NCBI GenBank assembly: GCA_023846275.1
Contig: CM043865.1
Span: forward strand, 9,970,068 to 10,034,067
Direction of reading: 5' to 3'
Length of the DNA: 64,000 nt
From: Vanilla planifolia
Taxonomy: Eukaryota; Streptophyta; Magnoliopsida; Asparagales; Orchidaceae
Below, piece by piece: positions 27,601 through 39,600 of the stretch. Below the pieces are notes generated by a model. It ran no database searches. It had not been told where the DNA came from and saw only the letters and a program-made list of their open reading frames with translations. The stretch's first letter is position 1; every line of letters begins with the position of its first letter. The position numbers were made by a program, and so were the translations under genes.

Positions 27601-30600
27601 ACCTTTTTTGAGTTTGGAAGAGTCATTGCCCAATAATTTCTTCCAGCCCAATAGGAGAGTATATTGTTCTCTTAGTAGCTTTTCCTTAGCCTCAAGTTAT
27701 CTGACAAGAGACAATCTCTTTCTCTAAGCTTTCTTTTGTGGCCCTTGAAGATGAATTCTCATTGCAATGGTCATGCATGGTGTCTTGTTGGTTGGTAGTT
27801 TCCATCAAGAAGATGATAACCATTCTATACTTGCAATCTTGAGGTCTTAAGACACCACAAATCTTCTGGAGGTTTTGTTGTAATGTGCCCTTCAAGTGAT
27901 CCGTGACGACAATAGGAAGCTCAATGACATCTATTTTTGGTGTGAAACTACTACCATCAAATAGTAAGTCTACATCCTCTTGATAAAGGTAGGGATCTTG
28001 AGAGGATGTCGAGTCTTCCATCGAAAACTAGTTGTTTGTAGGGCCAACCTCCCATATTCTTTACTTTGAGGCAAAATTGCTATTATTCTAACATTAAGAA
28101 AGTATCTAGAATCTCTTTCTCTTTCCTTTTTTCTTCCAACTCATCTTACACATTCAAGGCCTCGGCAATGGCAACCTCCAAAGGATTACCCTTTCGTGGA
28201 AGTCATAGAACTAAGGATGCTTGCTGGCCCAATGAACACACTTTTTGTGGCCAGTAGCTCAGGCATTGTTATCACTACATCCATAACAAGTTCAATCCTA
28301 TCAAGGACATGATTGGGGAATCCTTAACATTCGTCAATACCACTTTGCTCTAAGAAGTATTGTCAATCTCAGCATCCTCATGCTTTCTTTTGAGAGATTT
28401 GCTTCCTTTCCTCAGAAGCTTCTCCAAAGTGTTCACCATGGTGTCAAGACAACCCATGTCAGTGATCCTTTGCTTTGGAAGATTAACAAGTTGACGATGA
28501 TACAAACCTTAATCAGCACTATTAAGGAGATAAGTCATATTATATTAGATAAGTCATCACCTCTTTGTGAATTCAAAATTGTATTTTATCTTTTGTTAAT
28601 TAATGTTTTTGCAAAATTTTGAAGTAACTCTTAATTGTAATATAAATGATAATATGAATAGTTAAAGGATCGAATGAAAATACAAAAAAATGATAATTTA
28701 GTCTCAATCATTTGTCCAAGAAGTAGTGCACTACAATGACTCCTTTAGACCCCAATACTCAATATCAAACCTTTATGGCTTGGGCTCTCAAGGATATCTA
28801 CTCGAGGCCTAACCATTGGAGTCAAGATGTTTGAGTCCAATTCATTTCAAGTCAACTTCATAATTACTCCATGCTCCTACATGTGTTACTTGGGGTGAAT
28901 GAACAATGATAATAATAACCCCTCAAGTGCAAACATCTTATGTAATTAATCCACGATCAATGAAATGACGATAACTCTAGAGAAATGGTGGTAACTCTCC
29001 CTATGCATGCGAGTACTTAAGCCACCTTCGTGGAAAGGGCTTCAACATCTCGAGTGCAAAGTGAGTCATGCCCTTCACTATCTCATCTATAAAAACACCG
29101 AAGGTGATATCAACAACCTAAAGGAAGCCACTTACTTTTACTTTTCTTTTCTCTTATTCTTTAAGCGGTCCTTAACCTATGAGGATCTAACTCTCTCTCT
29201 CTCTTGATTTTTTCATCTTATCCTCTAACATTTTTGAAATAAAGTAAACTTTTGTTTGATCTCTTGGAGTTCAATTTTTACAACACCCTTCTTCTTTGTA
29301 TTAGCTTATGTTTGTGGTTGTCATATTAGTATCTATGTTTATGATTGCATATTCATGTTGTTGTTTATATTGATGTTTGGGTGTGTTCTGAACTTATAGA
29401 GTTCTACATCATAAATTGCACATAAGGTTTTCCTTCTTCATTTGTATGTAAATACAAAATTTATGGAGATTATTATTGCTTAGGTAGAGATATTGTTGAC
29501 TCTTATAAAGTATTAATAATTCTCTTATTTCAAGTTGCACAGTTAATAAAGGAATAATTTTGATTTTTTGACAATAGTAGTCAAGCAATAGCACTTGTTA
29601 AAGTGGTGTGTGAGGTAATGGTCAAAACCCTAATTATATATATTATAGTCATGTATCATTATATAACTTAAGATTTAGATATACTAATATTATACAATAA
29701 TAATTAAGATTTGAGTATAATTTGCAAAATCATGTATTAGAACTATTATGCTAAAAAATTTCATTTTCTTAATCGTAATATGATACACTAATATAAAAAT
29801 GGCATATTAGTTGTTATTATAAGTAAAAGATTGTACACTAGCAATTATGATAGTTAAAAGTGGTATTTAAGTAATATTAAAAATTTATGTTAATATGGAA
29901 TTATAAAGGTAATGTATAAATAAAGTTAAGATTTGGAGTATATGCATATAAATTGTATTTTTTCAATTGTTATACAAGTAAAATCCTTTGTTCATGTTTC
30001 TTATATTCTTATATCGATGTGTTATATTGAAGTGTAAACTATTTCTAAATTGTTTATTTACTCATTCTAAGCTATATAAAGAAAACTTAATATAAAGAGG
30101 ACATTTGGAATTGGAACAATGTATTTTAAAAATTTAGTCAATATGTTGATATTTTTGGTACATGTGCCCTTTAATATCAATTTCTGTTTTTATCTAGTAT
30201 GAAAAATGCATGTTAACAATAAAATAGTAGAATAGATTTTTAGATTAAATTACCTAAAGTTTTAATTGATGTGATACTTGTTATTTTTGTTTGTTTATAA
30301 TTTGGCTTTAATATTTCTAGTATTTTTTTGTTGTTACCTTAGTAGAGTTGTTCAAAATGGAAAAGGGTAGAATTGGAAATGATTTTTATAATGTCACATC
30401 ATGAGTGAATATAGTACTATTTTAATTTTGTTATATCGCCTAAATGTGTTGCCCTAATCCCATTTGAATGCATTATTACGTTAGCTTTAGGCTCATCAAG
30501 CACCCATGCCTTTTTTCCATATATTAGCTCATTAACTAATTGCCTATTTTTACCTATTTTTGTTTGTGCATTTTGAAGTACCTTAGGCTAACTAAAACAC

Positions 30601-33600
30601 ATTTAAAGGGCTTCAAATAGATAGTAAGACTAGATAAATTTGTGGGGTGCATCTTCCATCAATTATTGCTCTTGTTGTGTTGTAGGTCCAATGAGCTTGC
30701 TGGGAGACATCATTCAAAAAACTTTACATGATCATGGAATAATAATTTCTTGAAGTTAGCAGTAAAGAAATAATTTTATATTTGCTAATTTTTCTATTTA
30801 AAGAATTGTCTTTTTTCTTATTCTCTTTCAGTGTCATTTTTGTTCACCTACACTCAAGGTGTGATATTAAATTATAACTCATGTTCTTTACTTGTTCTTT
30901 AAACATTTCAATGCTTCCCCTGCAGCTAAAGTTCCAATTGAGAACATTCTTTATCTTGGGGGCCCGAACATTGCTTCAGAAATTTATAATAGGGAGTATG
31001 CTAATGCTCGAATATGTGGAGCTGAAAAATGGAGGAAGCCTCTAGCTAAGTTTTTGAGGCAACCACATTTTATTGTATGGGATAATAGTGATCTTGTGAC
31101 ACATGAAGTCATGGGTGGCTTGAAGAATGTCTATGCCATTGGTGCTGGTATGATTTTTTCTAATTTCTATAATACTTTATATTGAAGTGAACATTGTATT
31201 AGCTATATCATTTATATTTATACATTCATATTTACATATATATATATATATATATATTATATTTGTGTATGACAAACACACATATGCGCATGTCTTAAGC
31301 TTGTAAGGTAGGATATTCCTAATTACTCTCTCTAATGTAGTTCCAATGGGCTATCCATTGTGTTTGACTCATGCTACAACTCCTTCCTCTTAGTAAGAGA
31401 ATAAAAAGAGACTCAATTCATGGGTCATAGGAAAAACTTCAGAACTCAAATATAAATTTATAGAATTAGAATAGCGAGACAAAGTTCTAGGCTAGACCTT
31501 GAAGGCAAGGATGGAATAGATCAGAAGAACAATAAGATAGGTTTTCAATAGTGATAGTGCAAATAAGGCAAAACTCTCTCTTAAAACCCTACAGATTGAG
31601 TCTTTTAAGAATAATGGCTTCCAATATATAATATGAATTAAAAACTGGAACACAAAACCCTTACATCGACATCTTCCTTTCATCCTTTAGAAAATGTGCT
31701 TTTTGCTTCGCTTCGATTCCCTAGAGAGGACTTGATTTCAAATTTAGATTTGTGTTTAGTTCATATGTTTTTGTTTGGCTTTACTTGTGATCAAGATGGA
31801 GTATAGTGTAAGAACTTGAATAAGATGCCTTGGTAATGGATGAAATTGATGGAGTTGGATTCTCTTTTTTTTGAGATTAGGATTAGGAGTAATCTGCAAC
31901 AATGCTTTTTTAAATATTTTGAATGGGAGCACATGCATTTGTGCTTCTATGTGTTTGTACGTGCGCACTTTTGTTTGTGTGTATCATTTTGTCTTGTCCT
32001 TGTTCCTTCATATATGAAGATCATTGTATACACACACACACACACACACACACATACATATATAGTGGTATGTGTGTGTGTTTTAATTACATTTAGTAGA
32101 TAAGGATTTGTTATAGGATTGTTGTTCTTGCATTGGTGGAGGGTTATTGTAGATAGAGGAGAGAAGATAAGAGATTAATAGTTTTTTACAACAAAGGTGG
32201 ATGTAAAAGGCTATATTTTTTTACTTAGATTGTTATGGTTTCACAATGTTAAGCAAAAAGGTGACTTCTTTAGTAAATATAGTGGTTTTTTTTTATCGGT
32301 TTTTATGTCATAACTCTTATTTGATATGCATAAAAGAATTCAAATTAAGAAGGCTTTCAACATTTGCATTAAATGTTAAGTGGTCATGTACATTAGGGTC
32401 TTATCTTTTAGCTTTGGAAGGTGGCACATTTTCCACTCCAACAATTTTGCACTAGCTATTCCTTTTAGGAATTTTCCTAGAATAATATTTCTTACTTCTT
32501 GATAGCTTATTAATAGTTTCTCTTACTCTTCAGGGGTCCTTGGGTCTATTCTTCTCATATTGACTTTTGGAGTGTTGAACCTCCTCTAGATGTTGTCTTT
32601 GATATTTAACTCGTTGTCTCCAAGGCTTTCTCATCCTCAAGGTTGTGCATTATCCTGGTTTGAGTTGATTCTCTTTATATCATGCTATGAAAGATCTTGA
32701 TGCTATCTAGTACATCTTCTTGGGACTTGTGGACTTACTCTTGATTATTGAAACTGATCCTTATGGTCTATAAGTTGCAATTATGTTGTTGCAGCCTTCT
32801 AGATGCTTTGTTTGGCCTCCCTTATTGTAAGTTTATGTGATTGACCTTCCTTTTGCCCAACTGCATCTCAACAAGCTTTTGTGCTTATCCTTGCACCTTC
32901 CTTGAGGTCCATATGTCTTAAGAAACATTGACATACCCTTCTTGCAGGAACATACCAAGAATCTTGCAATGAGGCTTGAAGGTTAATGAGACATCTCAAG
33001 ATTTCTTTCTTAGTTGTTCGATATTAATCTTTAATCATACACCTTTTCTTTAAACGATTCAAGTTCTATCCAATTTTTTTGAAATACAAGTGAATTTGCT
33101 CGAGGGTCTTCAATTCTTCTCTATGCAAAGAAAGTGAGTTGAGGGAACTCAAATTTCAGTCATTCCATATTGTAACACTCAATTGATGATGAAACTTGTC
33201 TCATCAATCCAATATGGAGTTCAATTTGTGTGCCTTATTTAGTGGTTTTCCCCTTCTTATTAGGAGTGCTTTCGTGAGAGGGAGGTTTTTCAATTCCCTT
33301 CACAAGATAACCTTAAGTGGTAACATCTCTTGAGATTCTTTATTAATTATGAAAGGTTTGAATGATTTCAAGTTCTTAACATTAACTACTAGGTAGATCT
33401 CCATGTATGGTGGTTGGTCTAATTGATGGGTATGTTCTTCAGCACTTAGAATGAACAATACCTAATTAGTTTCAATTTCCTCTTTTTTGTTCTTCATTTG
33501 TTCTTTATTGATATGTAATTGTACTAGATCTCCCATCTTTACTTATTGTTTGACATGATTCTTATTTTGTTTCTCTTTATCTTTTGCAAGAGTTTTAGGT

Positions 33601-36600
33601 GCTTTTTGATAGCAATGTGCATCCTTTGAATGTTCTCAATAAACTTTTGTGCTTCAAGTGTTGTTTTATCAACTCTATTAGATATGTAAATTTGGAATTG
33701 TATGTCAGTCTTTTTGTAAATATTCTCAACACTTTGACTGGGTTATATCCAATCGAACTATGAATAACTTGACATAGGCAAAGTGCGTATAGTATAGACT
33801 CTTATCCTATGTTTTTAGATGATATGAGATATTCCCTCTCAATAGATATATAATCACTCGATTAATGATTTTCATTTGGTCTTTTGGTTATGGATGACAG
33901 AAAGTATTCCTTTGTAATGTTTTATTACAAAATCTATTTAAAAGGCAAATATCTTGGTTAGACATGATTATTGTTGGCAATTCATAATATGCCTAAACTT
34001 AAAGAATAATTGTATTACTTTACTCTTAATTTTCTCTTGACACAATATGAGCTCTACTAGCTTATAGAATTTGTATGCAACCATGGACAAGTTGTTGTGA
34101 CCTTGTCATGTTGTTAGAAAGCATTAAAAAAAAATTGATTGAGATACTTTCTCATGGTCAATTGGGCATTAGTTGTAATAGATATAACTCATACTTCGTA
34201 CAAACCCTTAATAAAGTTTTCCATGTCAAATTTTCCCTGAGGATAATAGAGGTTCTTTTGTAAATTCAAAATGATCTTGTTAACATGGTTTCTTGATACC
34301 TTTGACTTGTAAGCTTCTCGTATCCACTTCAACTTATCTCTATCTTTTGTTATACAAAACTAATATCCATAATAGAGAGACTTGGAGTGAATTTCAAGGT
34401 TTTACAAACCTTGATTCCTCTATGATTCCTTTATAGTCAACATTTCCTTCATATTCTGGCATACATTGGTTGTGTTTCTTTTGTTGAGTTTGCATGCTTA
34501 AAGAAGTATAGATTACTTATCAAGGGTTGTGATAACAAGCGAATAGGTTTTTTGTGGACTCCCTTATACTTCATGACTAAGGTTTATTATCATTAATTGG
34601 TCACTTATTAAGATATCATGCTTGTTAAATTCTATTCTATGTTTGCAAGAACTATTGTGGGCAGCATTCCAAATGTAAGCTTATCTCTTTGCTTATTACA
34701 TACAATCTGCAATGCTTTACGAACTGATATAATGATCAAACAATCTTTATTGCATGTTGTGTAAGTTCTCTATGCTCATTGTAACAACTCAAAATATTGT
34801 CTTAGGGATCTATCTTTTTGTGGAAGCATTACTCCAACAAGATATCCTAACGCATTTGCCTTGAACTCAAATGGTTCTTAGATTATATAAAGCTAGTGTT
34901 AATGTTTCACAGATAGTTGTGTTCTCTGAGAGGAATACTCTCTTATATTCTGTCTTTTATTCGAGTCTTTTTTTGACTTGAGTGAGGTCATGTAGAAGTG
35001 TCGTTATTAGAGAAATTCCAAATAAACTTCTTGATAAGCACTTACAAAATTCCTGACTTCTATCATTGTTATCGATCTCAATTAGTCCCAAGTGACTATG
35101 TCGGTACTTACATCAATCTTGATTTTTCCATTCCCTACCTCAAATCATAATTAGATCAAGGTGGACAATCCAAGTCACACTTCTTTGGATTCACCTTCAA
35201 TTTGATGTTTTTGAAGTTTAAATCATTCTAGGTGTGCTCCTTGTGCTCAACAAAACTTTGAATGTAGATTAAGATACTATCATATGCACCATAACAAAAT
35301 CATAGTTATTGGGTTGTAGAATGTCATTCATCAACCTCATGACATGAAAGTGACAGGTGCTTTGCAAAGTTTGATAGGCATAACAATGTAGTTATGCAAC
35401 CCTTTTCAAGTTTTGAAGGTGGTCCTCCAAGTATCTTGTTTGCTTTGATTAGAATTAGATGGTATTCTCCTTTAGAGATTAGCTTGATAAAAATCTCTGC
35501 ATGCTTTAACTATTCTAGAAGTTCATCCTTGTCCCATAAATAGGGTGTTCTGAGTATGATGTAACAAATGTTGTGGGATATGACTTCATTTACCATCTCA
35601 TCAAGATAGTCTTTGAAAATGTCAAATTTCACTTGAAATTGTTGTTAATTTTGTCTTAACTTATTTTTATATCCATCATATGGAATCTAGTAGGGCATAA
35701 GAAATGGTTGTAATTTTTAGTTGTTGCATTAAGCTAGTCAATATGAGGTTTTTTAGACTATTAGTGTTGATGATTAATATACTTAATTCTCTCACCTTTG
35801 CTAAAGTAAAAATAGTTCCTATCAAGCTCTTCTTTCCTTCCTGACCTTGTTGTTTCACATTGGTTTCACCATCAAGGCAAGGCTAGGACCAGTAGCCTGC
35901 ATTGCCTCAAATGCCTGACTTTGAGTATTGGTAATTATTATTTACTTAGTCTCCAATTTTCCCTTTATCATGTAATTTTGGGTATAACCTTCAACTCTTT
36001 TTGTTGGTGTAGTCACTCATTTGGTAACCATTTCAATTGTTCTTCTTGCCGTTCTTGGATTTTTCATTCCTTTTGGATCCATTTGGTCACAAGATTGAAA
36101 TAATTCCCTAGTTTTATCTTTAGATACCATCATTGTGATAGTCCTGCTTCATAACAATCTTTCCCAAGGCTTGGGTTTGGGTTATCTACATCAAATGCTA
36201 TTTTGAAGATCAGTAGAATCTCCATTGTCATCATGAATTCTACTTTTGCATTCTCTTCTTTAGATGGATGCAAGAGTAATTAACTCATTTCTTTCTTGGA
36301 CCTCTTAGTCTTGACTGTACAAGTTCAAGAAGATTTCTTTAATTCTGAAGGATCAGTCCATGATGCATATTATCATTGATCATAGTCAATGAATGTGGAT
36401 TATTATAGGATAATTATGTTTGGAACAATGGAAGGCATTAGCTGGAAGAGAAGAAAATATAAGAAATTAATGGTCATATAAAATGGAGGTAGAAGTAAAA
36501 GGCTATACTTCTATACTTTAGTTGCTTGGTCTTCTAAACATTAGCCAAGTGAGTAACGTCTCTGGTTACAATGGTTTTTCTTTAGCAGATTTTATATAAT

Positions 36601-39600
36601 AACTATTATTAGATATAGATTGAATAATTCAAATTATTACAGTTCTCAATGTCCGCATGAAATCTTGGGTCATCCCATGATCAACAGGATCTCATCCTTT
36701 AGCTTTTGAAGGTGGCACGGCATCTGCTCCCACAACTGTGCAGTAATGGTTCCTATTTTTGAATATTCTTAGAATATTGTTCCTTTCCTGATAGCTTCTC
36801 AATAGTTTCCTCTGATTCTTGAGGGGTCTTGAGTCTTTTCTTATTCAACTTGGCTTTTGAAGTACTGAACCTCCTTGAGATTTAGCTTGCTTCCTTCAAA
36901 GTTTCCTCCTTGAGGTTGTTTATTAACAAGACTTAAGTTAATTCGCCTTATTTCATGCTACTTGGGATCTCAATGCTCTCTGGTATTCTTCTTGAGATCT
37001 GGAAGAGTTACGTTAGAGTGTTAAAACTGGTCGTCTAGGATCTCATGCTGCTACTTTCTTCTCAATGCTTTTACTGGCCTCACTGGTCTCCAGTTTTTTG
37101 TGTTAAAACTTCCTCTAAGTTTGTTCCTTCTGGAAGAACCTTAGTGCATAGCCTTAACACTTTCCTTGAATTCCGTACTACTCAAGTGATGTCGAGATGC
37201 CATTCTTGAGAGTATATAATAACGTATATGTGGCGATTTTTTTTTCTTTAAATGTTGACAGAAGATTTTATATTTATCTCTGCATTTAGCTGATGAATTT
37301 TCCCCCAAGATGGGTTGTGGTTTACCAAGTCAACTAGCATCATCTGCTGTTTTTTTTTTGTTGGATGGGACGCTATCTATTTACAAATGTTTATTAGAAA
37401 GAAATCCTTTTTAATACAATTTAACAAATATTTCCTCTCTCCACTGTGTCGCCAGACAATTAAATTCTAAATTTGGTGAGGTTTATTTTGAGCAGGTCTA
37501 TCTTGGTCCTTGTTGCTCTAGGTGTAACTTTATTAAGGACCTTTGTGTGGAACTAATTTTGTGTTAGTGTTTCCCAACTTTATTAGTTTACTGAAGTAAA
37601 CTAAAACTTCAAAAATCTGAAAGTTTGCAATGCTAGTTTCAACAGTATACCATTTTATCACATTTGGGGTTGTCAATTTTGTTTTGGGCTTGAAATAGGC
37701 TCAGACCAAAGCATCATGAGCTTGCTAAGAGCTAAGCTCAAATAGTATCTAAATTATTCAAGATCAAACTAAAACACATGTATATAAATAAATAAATCAT
37801 TATATACATTTAGATCATCAATATGTGCATCTACATATGCATACAATCATCTCTTTAAAAGATCAAAATTTGATCGACTTAGGCTTTCGAGCACAAATAG
37901 TTTTACAATAGGTCTGGATTGCGTCTAAAAGGTTGTCTTGTGTTGAGGTGTCAAATATTCTATTGCCCAGCTTTTATTGACTGATTTAACATTATTGTAA
38001 ATTTGTGACAAACGATTAGGATGAGGACAAACAATTTTGCAAAACTAGAAAAAAAATCTACCCACCCACAAGCAATTTATCAAAATGGAATAGAATAAGA
38101 CTAGAAGGAATGCAAGTCAATGGCACTGTTCTTCAACCATACCAAGCCCTCTTAGGTGCACCAAGTTTGTAGCTTTTCTTCTACTTTAGAGATACATCCT
38201 GTCCTGTCATATTGAGCTTGTGTGTGCCACAATTGATCGACCAAATTTCAGAATTGCCTGTCCATTTTTTACCAATAAAAAAAAAAAACAAGGAATTGGG
38301 GTAGAAAGCTTCTCAAACAAACAAAGAATTGTAGATGTAACCTTGAAGTCTATATTAGGCTGTGTTTGGTGCTGTTTGATTAATTGAAATCTTTTGGGTA
38401 AAGCAGAAAATCAAAAGAAGCAATGACTTTGAAAAACATAAGTGAATGGAAGCAATGTTTGGCGAAGGAATATTATACGTTTGAATTAATTATGACACAA
38501 GACATGTTGAGTTGGGATCGTATTGGCTTGGGATTGGATTGTTAACACCCATTAATATTTTGCTTTCCTTTTTATTTCTAGTTGTATGGCGGTACATCTT
38601 TGTACTTCAAAAAAGGTTTCCATGAAGAGGATAAGAAACCAGTGGCTTGGTTGGTGCCAAGTTTTCAGTGGAGTGAGGTAGGGAGGTCTGGGAAATGAAA
38701 GCTCTTGTATTCAACATATCAATGAGTACGATCCATAAGTTATTGGAAAAGTATGCTGCTTGTATACCAAGCTCATTGCTAGAGTATATGGCATGAGACG
38801 CTTATGTTATCAACATAGATCTTAAAACGTTGATCAAGTGACAGTAACATGAACCAGAAGATTATTTTAATATTATTTGAGGAAATTGCAAAGGTTGAAG
38901 TTATTGTATGCTCCCACTCTTATGTTACTTTTCTACATGCAATACCCAATGAAAAAAATTTCAGTTGTGCTTCTTTGGAAGATTTGATATTCACGATGTA
39001 AACTGTATGCCTGTTGAAAAAAAATAAATCATCCAAAGTTTCATTGAACAGAAATTATATTGGAAACATTGGCACCTTCTGTCTAACAAACTATTATTCT
39101 TGAATTTTTTCTCAGATACGTTAGTTTGAGGCACAAAATAAACGATTAACCATTTTCCCTTGTACTTAGATTTGCCCCAATCTCAGTATCCCATAAAAAT
39201 AAGTAAGCTGCCTTCCTTGCCTCAGTCTTACAACATTTTGTTTGATTGTGCTTTCAGGTATGGTGGCTTCTCTAACCAATGAAAGTGCAACTAGCAAATC
39301 TGTGTACTTTGCACACTGTACATCAGAGATGATATTTATTACTCATCTCATAGCAGAAGAGCCAGAGAAGCTTGCTGGTCCGTTGCTAGCAGATACATAT
39401 GTGACCTTGTTAAAAGGTCGAAATGCATGGTATGGACAGATGCTTGCCAAGGGTGAGTTGAGTCTTGACATGGGTGACTCTATCAAAGGCAAAGGGATGA
39501 TCCAGGTTAGCCTCTTTAACTCACACGCATTCTATAGTCTCTTCTATATTTACTAGGAGAAAGGAGCTAGTTTGAAATTTTGCTTCAAGCTGAATTAATT

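Larger units (their letters stand above)
17292..29285 (+). mobile_element. Ty3/gypsy Tat-like element with both LTRs, inside intron 1
   Basis: About 12 kb, in the same orientation as the host gene. 5' LTR is about 17292-18045, 3' LTR about 28691-29285. Right after the 5' LTR, 18050-18068 resembles the degraded 'tttggcgccg..tgtgggaa' primer region of Tat/Athila elements. Recognisable parts in order: gag remnants, protease (about 22630-22930), RNase H (about 24120-24500), integrase (about 24750-26110, ending with a [11 protein letters not shown]-like segment), then a long non-coding 3' region with a 60-bp repeat array. Gag is interrupted by a cluster of shorter LTR elements. The LTRs differ at roughly a quarter of positions by eye, which suggests an age of around ten million years or more. 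It is broken, with many breaks throughout. Confidence 0.75.
16986..30925 (+). other. Dehydrogenase intron 1, 13,940 bp
   Basis: Bounded by GTGAGT at 16986 and a 'cttcccctgcag' acceptor ending at 30925. It contains the Tat-like gypsy element and its nested insertions. 16986-17291 and about 29286-30925 look like plain AT-rich intron with no recognisable element. Confidence 0.9.
31148..39257 (+). other. Dehydrogenase intron 2, 8,110 bp
   Basis: Bounded by GTATGA and 'tgctttcag'. It carries a minus-strand chromovirus-like element (about 32.1-37.2 kb). 31148-32099 holds TA and CA microsatellites (31236-31257, 32031-32053); 37214-39257 looks like plain intron with no recognised element. Confidence 0.9.
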
